Below, one piece after another: positions 20,339 through 30,842 of a DNA stretch of 64,000 bases (its first letter is position 1; every line of letters begins with the position of its first letter). This stretch comes from Zygnema cylindricum (Eukaryota; Streptophyta; Zygnematophyceae; Zygnematales; Zygnemataceae): positions 44,098 through 108,097 of the forward strand of contig JBBHKE010002690.1 in NCBI GenBank assembly GCA_037447655.1. The letters are read 5' to 3'. The notes under the pieces are model-generated. The model did not search any database. It saw only the letters and a list, made by a program, of their open reading frames with translations, and was not told the origin of the DNA. Position numbers and translations under genes: made by a program.

Positions 20339-21345
20339 GAAGATATAATCTTAGTAAAACATCTAGTAGTTATAGATGAAGGAAAGTCCGTGGATCCCTT
20401 CAAGTACACAAAGTCAGTAAAAATCAGATTTGAGTCAGAAAATTCCGACGACTTTGAGCCTCCTAACTATCCAGGTTTTAGAGAAGATGACATTCTTGCA
20501 GGTACAAATCAGACCGAAAAGGACTCGGCTTCGGAAACTCCAGTGACAACTCTACCCGAAACGGAAGACGTGATGGAAATTGCTTCGGAATCAAGGGATA
20601 GGGGAGAAGCCGAGAATGTTCGAAAAAACCCACGAGAACCATCTATTTCGGCAACAGATTTTGAGGGGGGAAGGAGAAGTAGCAAAAGATTACAAGAGAA
20701 ACACGTTAATAACAAGGTAACAAAACTATCTCATCAAGATGAACCTCAAACTTATAGAGAGGCGATGACTTGTCCAGAAAGGAACCCGTGGAAGATAGCC
20801 ATCAATGAGGAGATGGCCTCAATTATGGTAGCCGATACTTGGGAGCTGGTGGACTGTCCACCTAACCGAAAACCAATCGGTTGTAAGTGGGTTCTCAAAT
20901 TAAAACTGAACCCGGATAACACCATTGAGCGTTACAAAGTCAGATTAGTGGCAAAAAGATTTACACAGAAAGAAGGAATCGACTACGAGGAAACCTTTGC
21001 CCCGGTGGTCAGATTTCCAACCGTCCGCATACTTCTCAGTCTAGCAGCAGCGAAAGACATGGAGGTGCACAAGATGGACATCAAGACAACCTTTTTGCAT
21101 GGAGAATTGGAAGAGGAGATCTTCATGCGACAACCCGAAGGATTTGTGGAGGAAGCAGAGGAGAGTAAGGTATGCCGGCTGATTAAATCCCTTTACGGTT
21201 TGAAATAAGCGCCTCGACAATGGATTAATAAAATTGATGAGTTTTTTACTGGTCTGGTATATATCCAGAGCAGCTCAGATCACTCAATCTATGTTTTCGA
21301 AGATGAGGAAGGTTTTATATTTATTGCAATTTATGTTGATAATTT
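20339..21345 (+). pseudogene. pol: Reverse transcriptase of element E
   Basis: A TAG at 20336-20338 follows YDLK, where paralogues continue. A long acidic linker (about 20390-20640) precedes the ISATDFEGGRRSSKRL motif. Reverse transcriptase then reads clearly: [79 protein letters not shown] and SLYGLK. A TAA follows where the copia consensus is Gln (GLKQAPRQW). The catalytic motif at about 21332-21343 reads YVDN, so the second Asp of YVDD is lost. This copy cannot be active. Confidence 0.92.
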
Positions 21346-22239
21346 GCTTGTTTTAAGTAAATCAATGGAAAGAATTAATAAACTGAAAACCGATCTTAAG
21401 GGGAGATTTGAAATGAAGGATACGGGGGAAGTAAAATATATTTTGGGAATTCAAGTAGAAAGAGACCCAAAAAGAAATATTATAAGATTGACTTAAAAAG
21501 AAGCAATAGGGAATATGCTGGAAATATTTCAGATGGATAAAGCTAATAGTTGTACAACTCGAATGGAGTTAAAGAAGGGAAATGAGGGGAGTGAGGAAGG
21601 AGTCATAGTCTTAGACGAGGAATTAAGTCATGAAGAACAGATGTTCATGCAGACTATTCCTTACAGGCAAGTAGTGGAAAGTCTAATATATTTTATGAAT
21701 TGTACCAGGTCAAATGTAGCTGCAGTTGTAAGAGGGCTGAGTAGAAGTCTAAATGCTCCCACTAAGAAGGATTCGGAGGCAGCTAAGAGAGTCCTTAGAT
21801 ATTTGATAGGAACTAGGGATCAATGGTTGCATTTGGGTATGAGAATTGACACATACTGAGTGATGCCATAGTGATGATCCGATGAGGAGATGTACTTGGG
21901 AATGATATATTGCAGACGGGCTTGCTTTTGGAAGAAAACAAAGGTTATTGCCCAGTCCACCATATAATGAGTAATGGCATCTTGCTCGCTGTAAATTGAT
22001 GTGGGTCGTCAGCCAGCTCACACCCAAGAGTGGGTGCAGAAAAATTTTGGATAATCAAACAATCGCTATTTCGCCAACTTAAATATCGCAACAAATATAC
22101 GGACATTAGACTTCACTTTGAGGGAAAGTAGAAAACAAATTTTTCGCTTAGAGGTTTGCGATAAAGCGGATACGATGACCAAACCCGCTCCCTAAGCCAA
22201 TTTCTTGGAGAAAAGGGGTCCGAACAAAGAGGACTGAAA
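21346..22239 (+). pseudogene. pol: RT C-terminus and decayed RNase H of element E
   Basis: KSMERINKLKTDLKGRFEMK and KYILGIQVERD continue the reverse transcriptase. RLT is followed by TAA, where the minus-strand copia-1 copy has Gln, as also happens in copia-1. The 21515-21859 piece has PYRQVVESLIYFMNCTRS and AAKRVLRYLIGTRDQ. After 21860 the RNase H domain is hard to follow; only fragments remain. It ends in purine-rich GAAAAAGGGAGG near 22236, a possible remnant of the polypurine tract. Confidence 0.82.
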
Positions 22240-23243
22240 AAGGGAGGTATAAAAATGACCCTTTAGATTTCTGCGCGAAAACAAAGTGCATAAAGAAGCC
22301 GAGGCAGCTCGACTTAACTTCTCCAGTCCTCGACTACAGCCACCGGGCAGTCGACAGTTTACACATCACTATTGATAATCCGATAATACCGGCAGTGCAG
22401 CTAATTCCTCAAGGTAGTTTCGTTTATGATTCGATCCCGTACTACCGACGGGAAATGTAGACGCTACTCCATCGATTTAGTTTAGATTAGTGGTAAGTGA
22501 TATGTGTATTACGTATTTAAACAACATGACCAATCTAACAAAAACACATACGGAATACATAGATTCAGTTATAAAAGTACGGATTACGAGTACGAAGAAT
22601 AAATAAGTACCGCGCATTTGTTTCGATAGTGAAACAAATACCTCACAACTATTTATAACGGCTACGATTGAAATCGGCATTCAATCGGACGGCCGAAAAG
22701 CATGCCGAGATCGCGGAAGAAGATTTCGGCGGTCTATGGTTGCCGCCACATCGGATAACACGTGGCACCACGACATTGGATTTCGGCAAATCCAGGGATT
22801 ATGAAAACGAATCCAAAAAAGACACGTGTCCACATTTTTGTCATGTCGTACAATGTTAGTACATAAAGTACACCGACAGCTATACTTTTATGTACTGTAC
22901 AACAATATGATTGGTGCTGTACATCAGTAGGTAGAGTTTTAGAGAGAGATAGGACTTAGAAAAAATTGGTAGATAGGACCCTCTCTCCCAGTGAGCTTCT
23001 GTACAAAAGGTCAAACTTTGACCCTCCATAACTTACTGCTCAGGGGAGCAAATACGGAGATTCTTTTTGTTATACATTCAGGCCAGTCTTTCCTTCATAG
23101 GGGTGAAGGTGGTTATAGTTTTTGTTTTTCAGGGTGACGGTTATTAGTGCTGAAAGATAAAGGGGTCAGGGTTATCCTCGAGGCTTCGTGTGAGCTGCTT
23201 ACTGTGAGGTCCTATGGAGGTCTTAGAGTTGCATTTATATCTT
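22240..23243 (+). repeat. 3' LTR of element E (diverged)
   Basis: The 3' half (22833-23243) closely matches the 5' LTR fragment and ends GGAGGTCTTAGAGTTGCA. The 5' half is recognisable only through scattered blocks, such as the GCGCATTTGTTTCGA block near 22613 and the CGGACGGCCG block near 22687. The exact start is uncertain. It abuts a truncated, oppositely oriented LTR of element G at 23244. Confidence 0.75.
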
Positions 23244-23544
23244 TATCATACACTATATAATCTAACACTAGTCTTAGACTATAGGATAAAGCTAACGGCT
23301 ATTTGAGGTTTGACAGACGGCAGGTACCAGGATCAAATCCTGGGTTTGTCAAATCCCATTTTGGTAAATCTACCAATTTCAACTCTTGTCTCTCTAGAAG
23401 GGCTAGGCAGCCATGGTTCTAACTCCCTATCTAGCCTTCAGTGACTACAACAAGTGTGGGGGCATAGAGAAGGGAGTTAGAGGCAAAGTGCCTCAGCCTT
23501 TTGTTATCCTTTATAAAGATCTAGAAAATACACAAATATCAACA
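23244..23544 (-). repeat. Truncated 3' LTR of element G
   Basis: The right end TATCAACA at 23544 is the reverse complement of TGTTGATA. It aligns with 26654-26954 and stops at 23244, where the 3' LTR of element E begins. Contains the U3 hairpin at 23311-23350. Confidence 0.88.
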
Positions 23545-23557
23545 CTCCCCTTATTTT
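23545..23557 (-). other. Polypurine tract of element G
   Basis: On the minus strand AAAATAAGGGGAG directly precedes the LTR start TGTTGATATT. Confidence 0.8.
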
Positions 23558-23863
23558 CTAGTCTATTGTCCTTTCGACTCCCACACACAAATAAACAAAC
23601 ACTCCCTCCCCTTTTTCTTTTCTTTTTCCTTTTCTTTTCATAAAATTTTAAGATAATACCCTCATATTTTAAAAGATCTTTTAGACTAGCTAAATGAATC
23701 ATTCCATCTTGATGATCACACATTTTATTTAGCATCCCACTTTTCATAAATCCGAGCAACGATTTTATCCACCTCATCCCTTTTCTATCCACACAGAGTC
23801 TGTTTTCCCTCTTGTAGTTCAAACAGCCAACCCCATCTCCTATCTGCAACACCTACCCAGATG

Positions 23864-24466
23864 CTAACCCTTTACAGGCACATCTTTATAAATGGCATCA
23901 CTGCTATTAGTGATGTCAAACCCATTACCCCCTAAGATTTCCCAAACATCAAGTGTCCCCACTAAGTTCCCCATAACGTTTTCCATACTCATATTTTTAT
24001 CCATGATACTCACCCCATTTTCTGAACTTTCCTCACTCTCTCCCATGGAATTCTTTCCACTATCACTTTCTATATTGATTCCCAAAGAATATATTTCCTC
24101 CCCTGAACCTTTCATTAAATATTCTTTTTCTCCCCTATCCTTTGGAGCCCTTTTTAGATTTACTTCTCCCTTTTCCTCGAAATCCGTTAAAGTCTCCTTT
24201 TCAGACCAGTTTTCAGTTTCTGAATTATCCTCATTAATTTTGTTTTTCCCTTTTTCAATTATGGATCCTATATCTTCTTTTCTTATTTCTATGTCATGTT
24301 TTCTACCCTCCTTCACATCCTGATCAAGTCTAACCTCCTCAAGTACCTCCTCTCTCTTTACTTCCCTTACCCCTCTAAAAACACACCGTTGCATTTTCGT
24401 GGATTTTTTTTGTGCTTTCACTCTTCTCCATACTACCAATATGGAGAAGCTCCAAAATATCTTCAT
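23864..24466 (-). CDS. Second ORF of element G, charged protein of unknown function
   Basis: An uninterrupted 200-codon frame on the minus strand. Its ATG overlaps the TGA of the gag frame (ATGA at 24466-24463). The product starts with a hydrophobic stretch (MKIFWSFSILVVW) and is then strongly charged: Lys/Glu-rich in the first half, and acidic with Asn and Ser in the second (SGEEIYSLGINIESDSG). No zinc, protease or polymerase motif is visible and I do not recognise it. It occupies the place where pol lies in related elements. It survives open while the adjacent gag has stops, which hints at real coding use, although A-rich composition favours long frames. A remnant of another gene is equally possible. 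Confidence 0.5.
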   Translation of the reverse strand: MKIFWSFSILVVWRRVKAQKKSTKMQRCVFRGVREVKREEVLEEVRLDQDVKEGRKHDIEIRKEDIGSIIEKGKNKINEDNSETENWSEKETLTDFEEKGEVNLKRAPKDRGEKEYLMKGSGEEIYSLGINIESDSGKNSMGESEESSENGVSIMDKNMSMENVMGNLVGTLDVWEILGGNGFDITNSSDAIYKDVPVKG

Positions 24467-25578
24467 CCTTTTTCTCCTCTTCCCCTTTTCTCCTCATTCA
24501 CATTCAAACATCTAAGTTCCTCCAAACGAGGACAATCCTCTATATAATGACCCGCTTCTCTACAAAAGAAGCAAACCCCCTTTTTCAAAGCTCCCCTTTC
24601 TTTTCCTCTCCCTCTCTTTCCACCAAAGTTCCGATATGGTTTACCTTTGTCTATCTTCCTCTCATCATGCTTCCGCCAATCACCATCACTCCTCTCATCA
24701 CGCATCCGCTTATCACCGCCATTCCTCTCATTATGCTTCCGCCAGTCACCACCAGCCGTTAGTGCATTCACCCAATCACTTCCCCTACGAAGCTCCAAAG
24801 TGCTTTCCCTCACAAGAGTCCTCCCCATGATAATGCTCCAAGTCCATGAGGAGCCATCCATTTCTTACATACGGTTAATTATGTTTTCATACTCATCTGG
24901 GAGTTTCATGATTAGTGTGTTAATCTTTCTCTCCTCAGATTCTACATACCTTGCACTAGCAAGCTCAACATATAACGCAACAATATCATTGCAAAACTCT
25001 ATCATGCTACCGCTTTTATAAACATAGGCCTCTATTTCTTGTTTTACTAACTGCTGCCTCTGTATAGTCTCACTCTTATAAATTTGAATTAGTGTTTTCC
25101 ATATTTTCGACGACTTGGATAGATTTAAAAGAGTGATTGTTATAGACTTAGAGACGTATCTAAGTATGAGATGTTTTGCTATAGTGTTTTTGTATTCCCA
25201 TATTTTTCTATCATTTTCTTCAGATTTTGGTTCAGTAATAGTCCGTACAAGTGGAACCGTAGCCGAGAGCCTAGCATCTCTCACCATCGGTGTACCTTTT
25301 TTCTTCTCCCATATTCCCCCTTCCATGGCAATGATCTTCCCTTCACCTTCCGTTGCATCTGAAATCTGGTTGATTTTCTGAGAAGTCCCAGATGAATCTC
25401 CGTAGTGAGTTCCTCCAAAGCCCGGAGGTGGACACCTCACTTGTCCCGAAACAATCCCCCACAAGCGCTTTTCGAAAAGTAATCTCTCCATCATAAAATC
25501 CTAATAAGTGAAGTCTCTTCCATCAAACATAGGCACCCTAGATGGTGGGCCCATAACCTGAAATTCTATGGGCTCCAT
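24463..25578 (-). pseudogene. gag: Gag of element G (nearly intact, with stops)
   Basis: Starts at ATG 25578-25576 inside the LTR and reads through the PBS as MEPIEFQVMGPPSRVP. A TAG near 25502 stands where Trp is expected (TYW). The rest is open: WGIVSGQVRCPPPGF, AKHLILRYVSKSI, YKSETIQRQQLVKQEIEAYV, EFCNDIVALYVELA and LIMKLPDEYENIINRM, followed by TAA where the E copy has Gln. The next piece (24861-24463) holds GDWRKH repeats and a perfect zinc knuckle CFFCREAGHYIEDC. The protein would form the capsid shell; with an autonomous helper it could in principle be packaged. Confidence 0.88.
25543..25558 (-). other. Primer binding site of element G
   Basis: On the minus strand GGTTATGGGCCCACCA, identical to that of element E and directly after the LTR end AATTTCA. 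Confidence 0.88.
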
Positions 25579-26954
25579 TGCCACACGGAATTCGCAGATC
25601 CAAAGAAGCTAATCTAGATAGTGCCGACCCCAAGTTTATACAAACCCAAATGATTGACCCCTTGACAATCAAAACCCCATTACAAATTCACCCTTGTGAA
25701 ATAAGACTTTCTGTGTGCTCAGTTCCACCACAGAATGCAAATTTAGATTATCAGTTTTGGATAACATTCCCCACTTTGACTTTCCCTTAGAAATGCAACC
25801 ACCCTGACAAACAAAAACTCTGACCGACTACACCCTTGTGTAGCCTGGACTCCCTTGAGTCCGCAGCAACAAAAATCACTGAAAATGGTCAAGTAAATTG
25901 ATAGTTATCGCTGACCAAAATTTGCCTTTTATACAAGATGCTCTCTGGGAGAGGCGGCTACCTACCAAAAATATTCTAAGTCGTAAAACCTACTCACAAC
26001 CCCTCTAGACGAATAAAATTGCAGCACACTACATAATGTACATTCAAAGTACGGTAACCGCCGTATTTTATGTACGGAAATATTCGGCACCACTCTTGGT
26101 CTGCCACGTGGCGAATTAGTCATCGTCGTTCTGTCATTTTTCTTCTCTGGGCATCCTATAGGATGAGGTCGCGTGTCATTTTGACTCACCGAACTAATTT
26201 CTGTTGACCGTTGAATTTCAACGGTCGTCGTTCCGCGTTGACCGTTGAAATCCGCGTCAACATGGAACCAGTTGAAGTACGGACCAATCATCGTACAAGA
26301 AAGTACAGGTGTCGGAGTACTTTCTGTACGACCAATATACGACAGCCTCATACTGTGACATTTGTCACATCCGGATTTGTCATCTCGTGTTCCGGAAATC
26401 CCGCAATCCTGCAGGAACTTGCCACGTGTCATCCGTGGTGGTGGTGACCGAAGACGCCACGTCACCCACTCTGGAATCCCGACTCGCACCACGGCCGTCG
26501 ATTCAGATCAAATATTCCATCCAGACCATTGAAATGAATTGCCATTTTGTTAATTTCGTGCGGTACGAATTACGTGCGGTCTAATTCTTTTCCATGTATA
26601 TTCCGTTCCGTTTTTGTTAGATTAAACATACTATTTGGTAATGTGTATATCTTTATCGTACTCTATATAATCTAACACTTGTCCTACACTATAGGATAAA
26701 GCTAACGACTATTTGAGGATTGACAGACGGCAGGTACCAGGATCAAATCTTGGGTCTATTAAATCCCATTTTGGTAAATCTACCAATTTCAACTCCTGTC
26801 TCTCTAGAAGGCCTAGGCAGCCATGGTTCTAGCTCCCTATCTAGCCTTTAGTGACTACATCAAGTGTGGGGGCATAGAGAAGGGAGTTAGAGGCAGACTG
26901 CCTCTGCCTTTAGATATCCTTTATAAATATCTAGAAAATACACAAATATCAACA
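25559..26954 (-). repeat. 5' LTR of element G
   Basis: 1396 bases from TGTTGATATTTGTG (minus strand, 26954) to CATAGAATTTCA (25559). It carries the U3 hairpin (26721-26760), a GTAC dyad near 26303-26326, CACGTG-type boxes near 26103 and 26420, a TATA box near 25930 and the Gag ATG. 26955-26959 (TGACA) would be its target duplication, but the partner is lost. Confidence 0.9.
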
Positions 26955-28606
26955 TGACATTTTCGGAGATAGTGATGAAATAGATGGAGACATAGCAAGA
27001 GAGTGAGGGTGGATGGTTAATGAATAGGGAGAAAAAGAAGGCAGAGGGGCAGGGGGGGAGATAAAATATAGAAGAGGGAATGACACAAATACAGAGAGGG
27101 CGTGAGAGATAGAAATGGGGGGAAATGATAAATGATAGGTTGAAAGAGTGAGTTAACAGGATAGAGAGCAATGATGAGAGGGAAACAAATGTGGAAAGAT
27201 GAGCAAATACTTAGGAAGGGAGTAAGGAAAAATTACCGAACATGTATGGAGAGACGAACAAAGAGGGACACAGAACAATGTAGAGAGTAAGATGGGGAAA
27301 AAAAGAGTTAGAAAGAAGAATAAGGAAAGGGTTTTAGATAAAATGAGGGTGCGAGAGTGAATGAGAAGAAGAGAATGAGAGAGAATAATAGAGAAAGGGT
27401 ATGGGACAGAATGAGTGAGAGAGAGAGAGGAAGAAAGAGAATGAGAGAGAAAAGTAGGGAAAGGGAATGAGAAATAATGTGGGAGATGGACAATGCATAG
27501 AGGGAGAGGTAAAGGGATAAAGAGGGAGAGAGAATGGAGAAAGAATGAGGTAGAGGGAGAGAAAAAGATGAAAAATCATGACAAGCTGCGCACTTACCCA
27601 TGATTTCTTAATAAACCCAAAAACATACAGCGACGATAATGGCGCGCACTTTTTTGTTGTTTGCCATATTATTTTGTACCCTAATATTGTTGTAAACCCT
27701 AAAAAGAGGTGTGGAGTATTAGATGTCGCAATAACAAGCGAGGCGGTGGGGCGACGATCCGTATCTTGCCCAACAATGGCGACGTCACACAAAAATGGCT
27801 ATGCAAGATTCAAAAGTCACCCAATAGGAGATGAGGATGCAGTTGGGATTAGTCAAAACACAAAATCTTTTTTTTGTGTTTAGTCCGCATTTGCTGCTGG
27901 TTTGTTATCAATTCTCGTTTTCAAGGCGCCGCGTTTTTCCATTCTAAATTTTGTAACTTTACCCTAATATTTACACAATATGACACTAATTTGCCGTCGT
28001 TCTACGAAACATAACCCATTTTAGGGTGAAACGTAACTCTAATACGCGTCTCTTTCGTTTAAAGGTCTGGTATTACTGTTATGTTTCCCTTAAACCCGGT
28101 AATACTGTAAATATATACTATATTGATTTCGCAATATCTCAAATAGTGTTAAAACAGTAACATATTAGACTCAACTTTCCGCGACTATCAACATGTGTAA
28201 GTATACAACAATATGCTTACGTAACATGGTCAGTTTTAAGCATGTGAACATGTTATCCCTTCACATTCTCAAACACAAAAATGAACGACTGAACATATGC
28301 GAACGCTTATTTTGGAAACTCGACTCCACTATTTTTGAAAGCGCAACTCTGTATGCGACCGACATAAGTTAACACCAATACGGTATGGATCACGGTAATG
28401 AAGTACACTGTTGTACGAACAAACTACTTTCGTACACCATACTATTCATGAATAGAGTACGGTTATACCATTGACTCTAATTTACAACAACCGTATTTAA
28501 CGTCAAAGATAAATTAGATTCATTCACTCTATTTTGGGTATTAATGTCAAAATTTTGGGGTGGCGATATAGTGTACCTAAGGCTAATAACGATTCACGTT
28601 GTACCA
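26955..28606. repeat. Repeat D, copy 2
   Basis: Aligns with 14734-16276 and with copy 3. The GA-rich part is at 26990-27570. From 27833 to 28536 it appears identical by eye to 31186-31889 (about 704 bases), whereas the preceding 250 bases differ at many positions. An inverted repeat AACACAAAA/TTTTGTGTT lies at 27857-27880. Confidence 0.8.
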
Positions 28607-29117
28607 AATCTGTACAAATGTCTACGTAAATTGAACTAACTGGTACAAGATGACGTAGACACATGTACTGAAGTGACGCATGTGCTGATCTTTTCCCTAA
28701 CTTTACTATCGCTGAGCGAAGCACGTAGTTAGGGTACGACCCCATGTATGTGTAACCTAGCGAACTTTGTATTTTAGCGCGGATCCGGCGGACCCGGATT
28801 TCAGGTCTTTCTTTGTGTTTACTCGAAACTGTTACTTAAGTTTGTGACGATTGTATACGTTGACAATACTCGTGATGGCTGCCACCTTATACAATCTATC
28901 TTTGCCACACTGTAATTTTTTGAAACTTTTTGAAGCTTCGCAAGCATAGTTGTTCAAAACGCATTTTAAACACAATTCAAACGGGCATACATTACGTAGA
29001 AATTGGAGTGGTCGATTTGAAAAAATCGTAAAAATCGTTAATGAATTTTTGTCCGTACAAATCCGCACATGCTAAAAGAAAAAATTTGAACTGTAGAAAT
29101 TAGTGGTTTTCCTTTAG
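28607..29117. other. Non-repetitive stretch without recognised gene
   Basis: Short open frames on the minus strand (28524-28745, 28832-29068) show no known motif and no codon pattern that convinces me. Bounded on the right by a truncated family-2 LTR. Confidence 0.5.
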
Positions 29118-29709
29118 GTATTTTCTAAGTCATAAGTTGTATAAATAAAAGACAGAAAGGAAGCTGAGGCAGCCTGTCTCCAACTCCTCTCTCAAGTCCC
29201 CGCACTTACCGTAGTCACTGAAGACAAGAGAAGGAGTTTGAGCCATGGCTCCCGAAGCCTCTCAAAGAGACAGACAGTAGATTAGGTCACCCTTACCAAA
29301 AGGGCTGCCGGATCCAGGATTTGATCTTGGAACCTTTTATCTGTGAGAGTAGCCAATAGCAGGTAGCTTTCTCCTATATTCTACATCCTGTGCTGAGATA
29401 CATAGGGTTTAATAACTATATAAACACTCATATAATAGAAAATTCATTTAACGGACGCGACAAACTATAAAGCATCGAATCCGTTGTACGATAGATAACG
29501 TAGGAAACAAATATAGGCGTACATTTATTTCAACCGCTTATTTTAAAAGCCAACCTAAATGAGACAGCCATGGTGAGCGCCGAATACGCGGAATGGACTT
29601 CTTGGCGGTTTATGGTCATTCACGCACCGAATGACATGTGGCAAAATCACATTGGATTGTGGAATCTCCGAGAACCATGACGACGAATCCGGATATGACA
29701 GGCGTCCAC
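29118..29709 (+). repeat. Truncated family-2 LTR of element H
   Basis: Starts inside the LTR at GTATTTTCTAAGTC and ends inside U3, where it is joined directly to gag. The lost piece includes the TATA region, the LTR end and the PBS. The U3 hairpin is present in a decayed form (about 29306-29346). Confidence 0.8.
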
Positions 29710-30643
29710 GGGTTAGGGGGAAGCAGGTTTACCAGAAAGGCACATCCAGCTCCACCGAAGGATTTAGAGGACGGGGAGAGCATTGTGATAGACAAAAGGA
29801 AAGAAAAAAAGACAGTCACACTGACAGCAACACCAATAGCAACCGGTTCAGCGTTCATGTCACCTATTCCGAGGAATGAGGAGAATGATGTTGATACTTA
29901 GGAATACAACACTATGGCGGCAAAGCACTTCATTATCCGCCATCTTACTCAACGACTTGCATCTTCTTATTTGCAGGTAGAAAAGGCATCCGATCTGTGG
30001 ATTGCCCTCGTAGAGATGTACCGGAGTGGTACGATTCAGCAACAACAATTGGCTAATCAAAAGATAGATGCAAATGCATACAAAGGGGGGAAGATGCTAG
30101 ATTTTTGTAATGAGCTTGCAACCCTTTTCATGGAGCTCGAAAATACTTGACAGGTAACAACACAAAAGATGAAGGTTAACTGCCTGCTTATAATTTTACC
30201 TGATGACTACGAGAACATAGTCAACCATGTTCACGATTTGCCGGACTCCAGGTGGATTTGGACATCTGTGGAAGGGATGGTTGTCGTTCGAGAGAAAACG
30301 ATAGAGATCCGGAGGGGAGGAAAGAGTGGACAAGCTTTGGCAGCCGGGACCGATTGGATGAACAAGGATCCCAGAAAGCAGGTTGGAAGCTATAGAGGAG
30401 GACTGAGAAATCAATCCGATGAATCCGGATCAAAAGTGTTGGTTCATTTTTTCAAGAAACCAAAACACTTTATGGCGGAGTGTACTAAGCTAACCGATCT
30501 TGGTTAAAGGAGGGGAAGGCTGATGGACCTCCGAGTGGAAAGAAAAAGGCCCTTGTGATGTAGGTACTTGAGGAGGAATCCAAGGACGAGGATGATGAGC
30601 TCTTGCTAAATGAGGAGATGGAGGTAAAAACCGAGGTCGAAAT
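29710..30643 (+). pseudogene. gag: Gag remnant, element H
   Basis: Closest in this window to the gag of element E: GSRFTRKAHPAPPKD, ATGSAFMSPIPRNEENDVDT, KHFIIRHLTQRLASSYLQVE, ASDLWIALVEMYRSGTIQQQQL, GKMLDFCNELATLFMELE and DYENIVNHV. TAG follows NDVDT, at the same place where E has TGA and G has Trp, so the Trp codon was lost independently. TGA follows MELENT. In the zinc knuckle the first two cysteines are replaced (VHFFKKPKHFMAEC). The reading ends at 30643, where an antisense LTR fragment begins. No pol is present. Confidence 0.85.
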
Positions 30644-30842
30644 TGAAACTCTGAGACCTCCATAAGTCCTCAGAGTAGATAGCTTCCAAGAAGCCTCTAG
30701 GATAATCCTGACCCCTTTGTGTTCCAGCAAAAATAACTGCCACCCTGGCAGACAAAAACCCTGACCACCTCCACCCCTGTAAAGACAAGACTCCCCTGAG
30801 TCGGTTGCAAAAAGAATCTCTGAATTTGCTCCTCTGAGGTGG
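30644..30842 (-). repeat. Antisense family-2 LTR 3'-end fragment
   Basis: Reverse complement of the terminal 200 bases of an E-type LTR, including the Gag ATG context ATGGAGGTCTCAGAG and the end GTTTCA. It is joined on the right to repeat D copy 3 without a PBS. Confidence 0.8.

Larger units (their letters stand above)
16277..23243 (+). mobile_element. Element E: family-2 Ty1/copia element, dead, 5' LTR truncated
   Basis: It carries a truncated 5' LTR (16277-16683), a perfect anticodon-arm PBS, gag, protease, integrase, reverse transcriptase, decayed RNase H and a diverged 3' LTR ending at 23243. A complete solo LTR of a sister subfamily is inserted in gag (16841-18143, target duplication GGTTT). 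Both outer ends are rearranged: the left is fused to repeat D, and the right to a partial LTR of element G. Stops and frameshifts occur throughout. Confidence 0.88.
23244..26954 (-). mobile_element. Element G: family-2 copia-type element with Gag and a novel ORF but no pol
   Basis: On the minus strand: 5' LTR 26954-25559, perfect PBS 25558-25543, gag, a second ORF of 200 codons, polypurine tract 23557-23545, then a 3' LTR cut short at 23244 by element E. The internal region is only about 2.0 kb and holds no protease, integrase or reverse transcriptase. This matches the layout of non-autonomous LTR elements that keep only Gag. It lies next to repeat D on the right. Confidence 0.85.

Noticed and set aside
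5515-21490. In-frame TAA/TAG at Gln positions could mean a genetic code reading them as Gln.
   Set aside because: The same positions are CAA/CAG in the better-preserved minus-strand copy, TGA and TAG also replace Trp, and frameshifts abound. Ordinary decay with C-to-T bias explains this.
23311-23350. GGATCAAATCC looks like a tRNA B-box, suggesting a tRNA gene or SINE.
   Set aside because: No A-box, acceptor stem or terminator is nearby; the sequence is the conserved LTR hairpin in reverse orientation.
23892-24762. Plus-strand frames opposite the Gag and ORF2 of element G.
   Set aside because: They are shadows of the minus-strand coding region, which has the zinc knuckle and capsid motifs.
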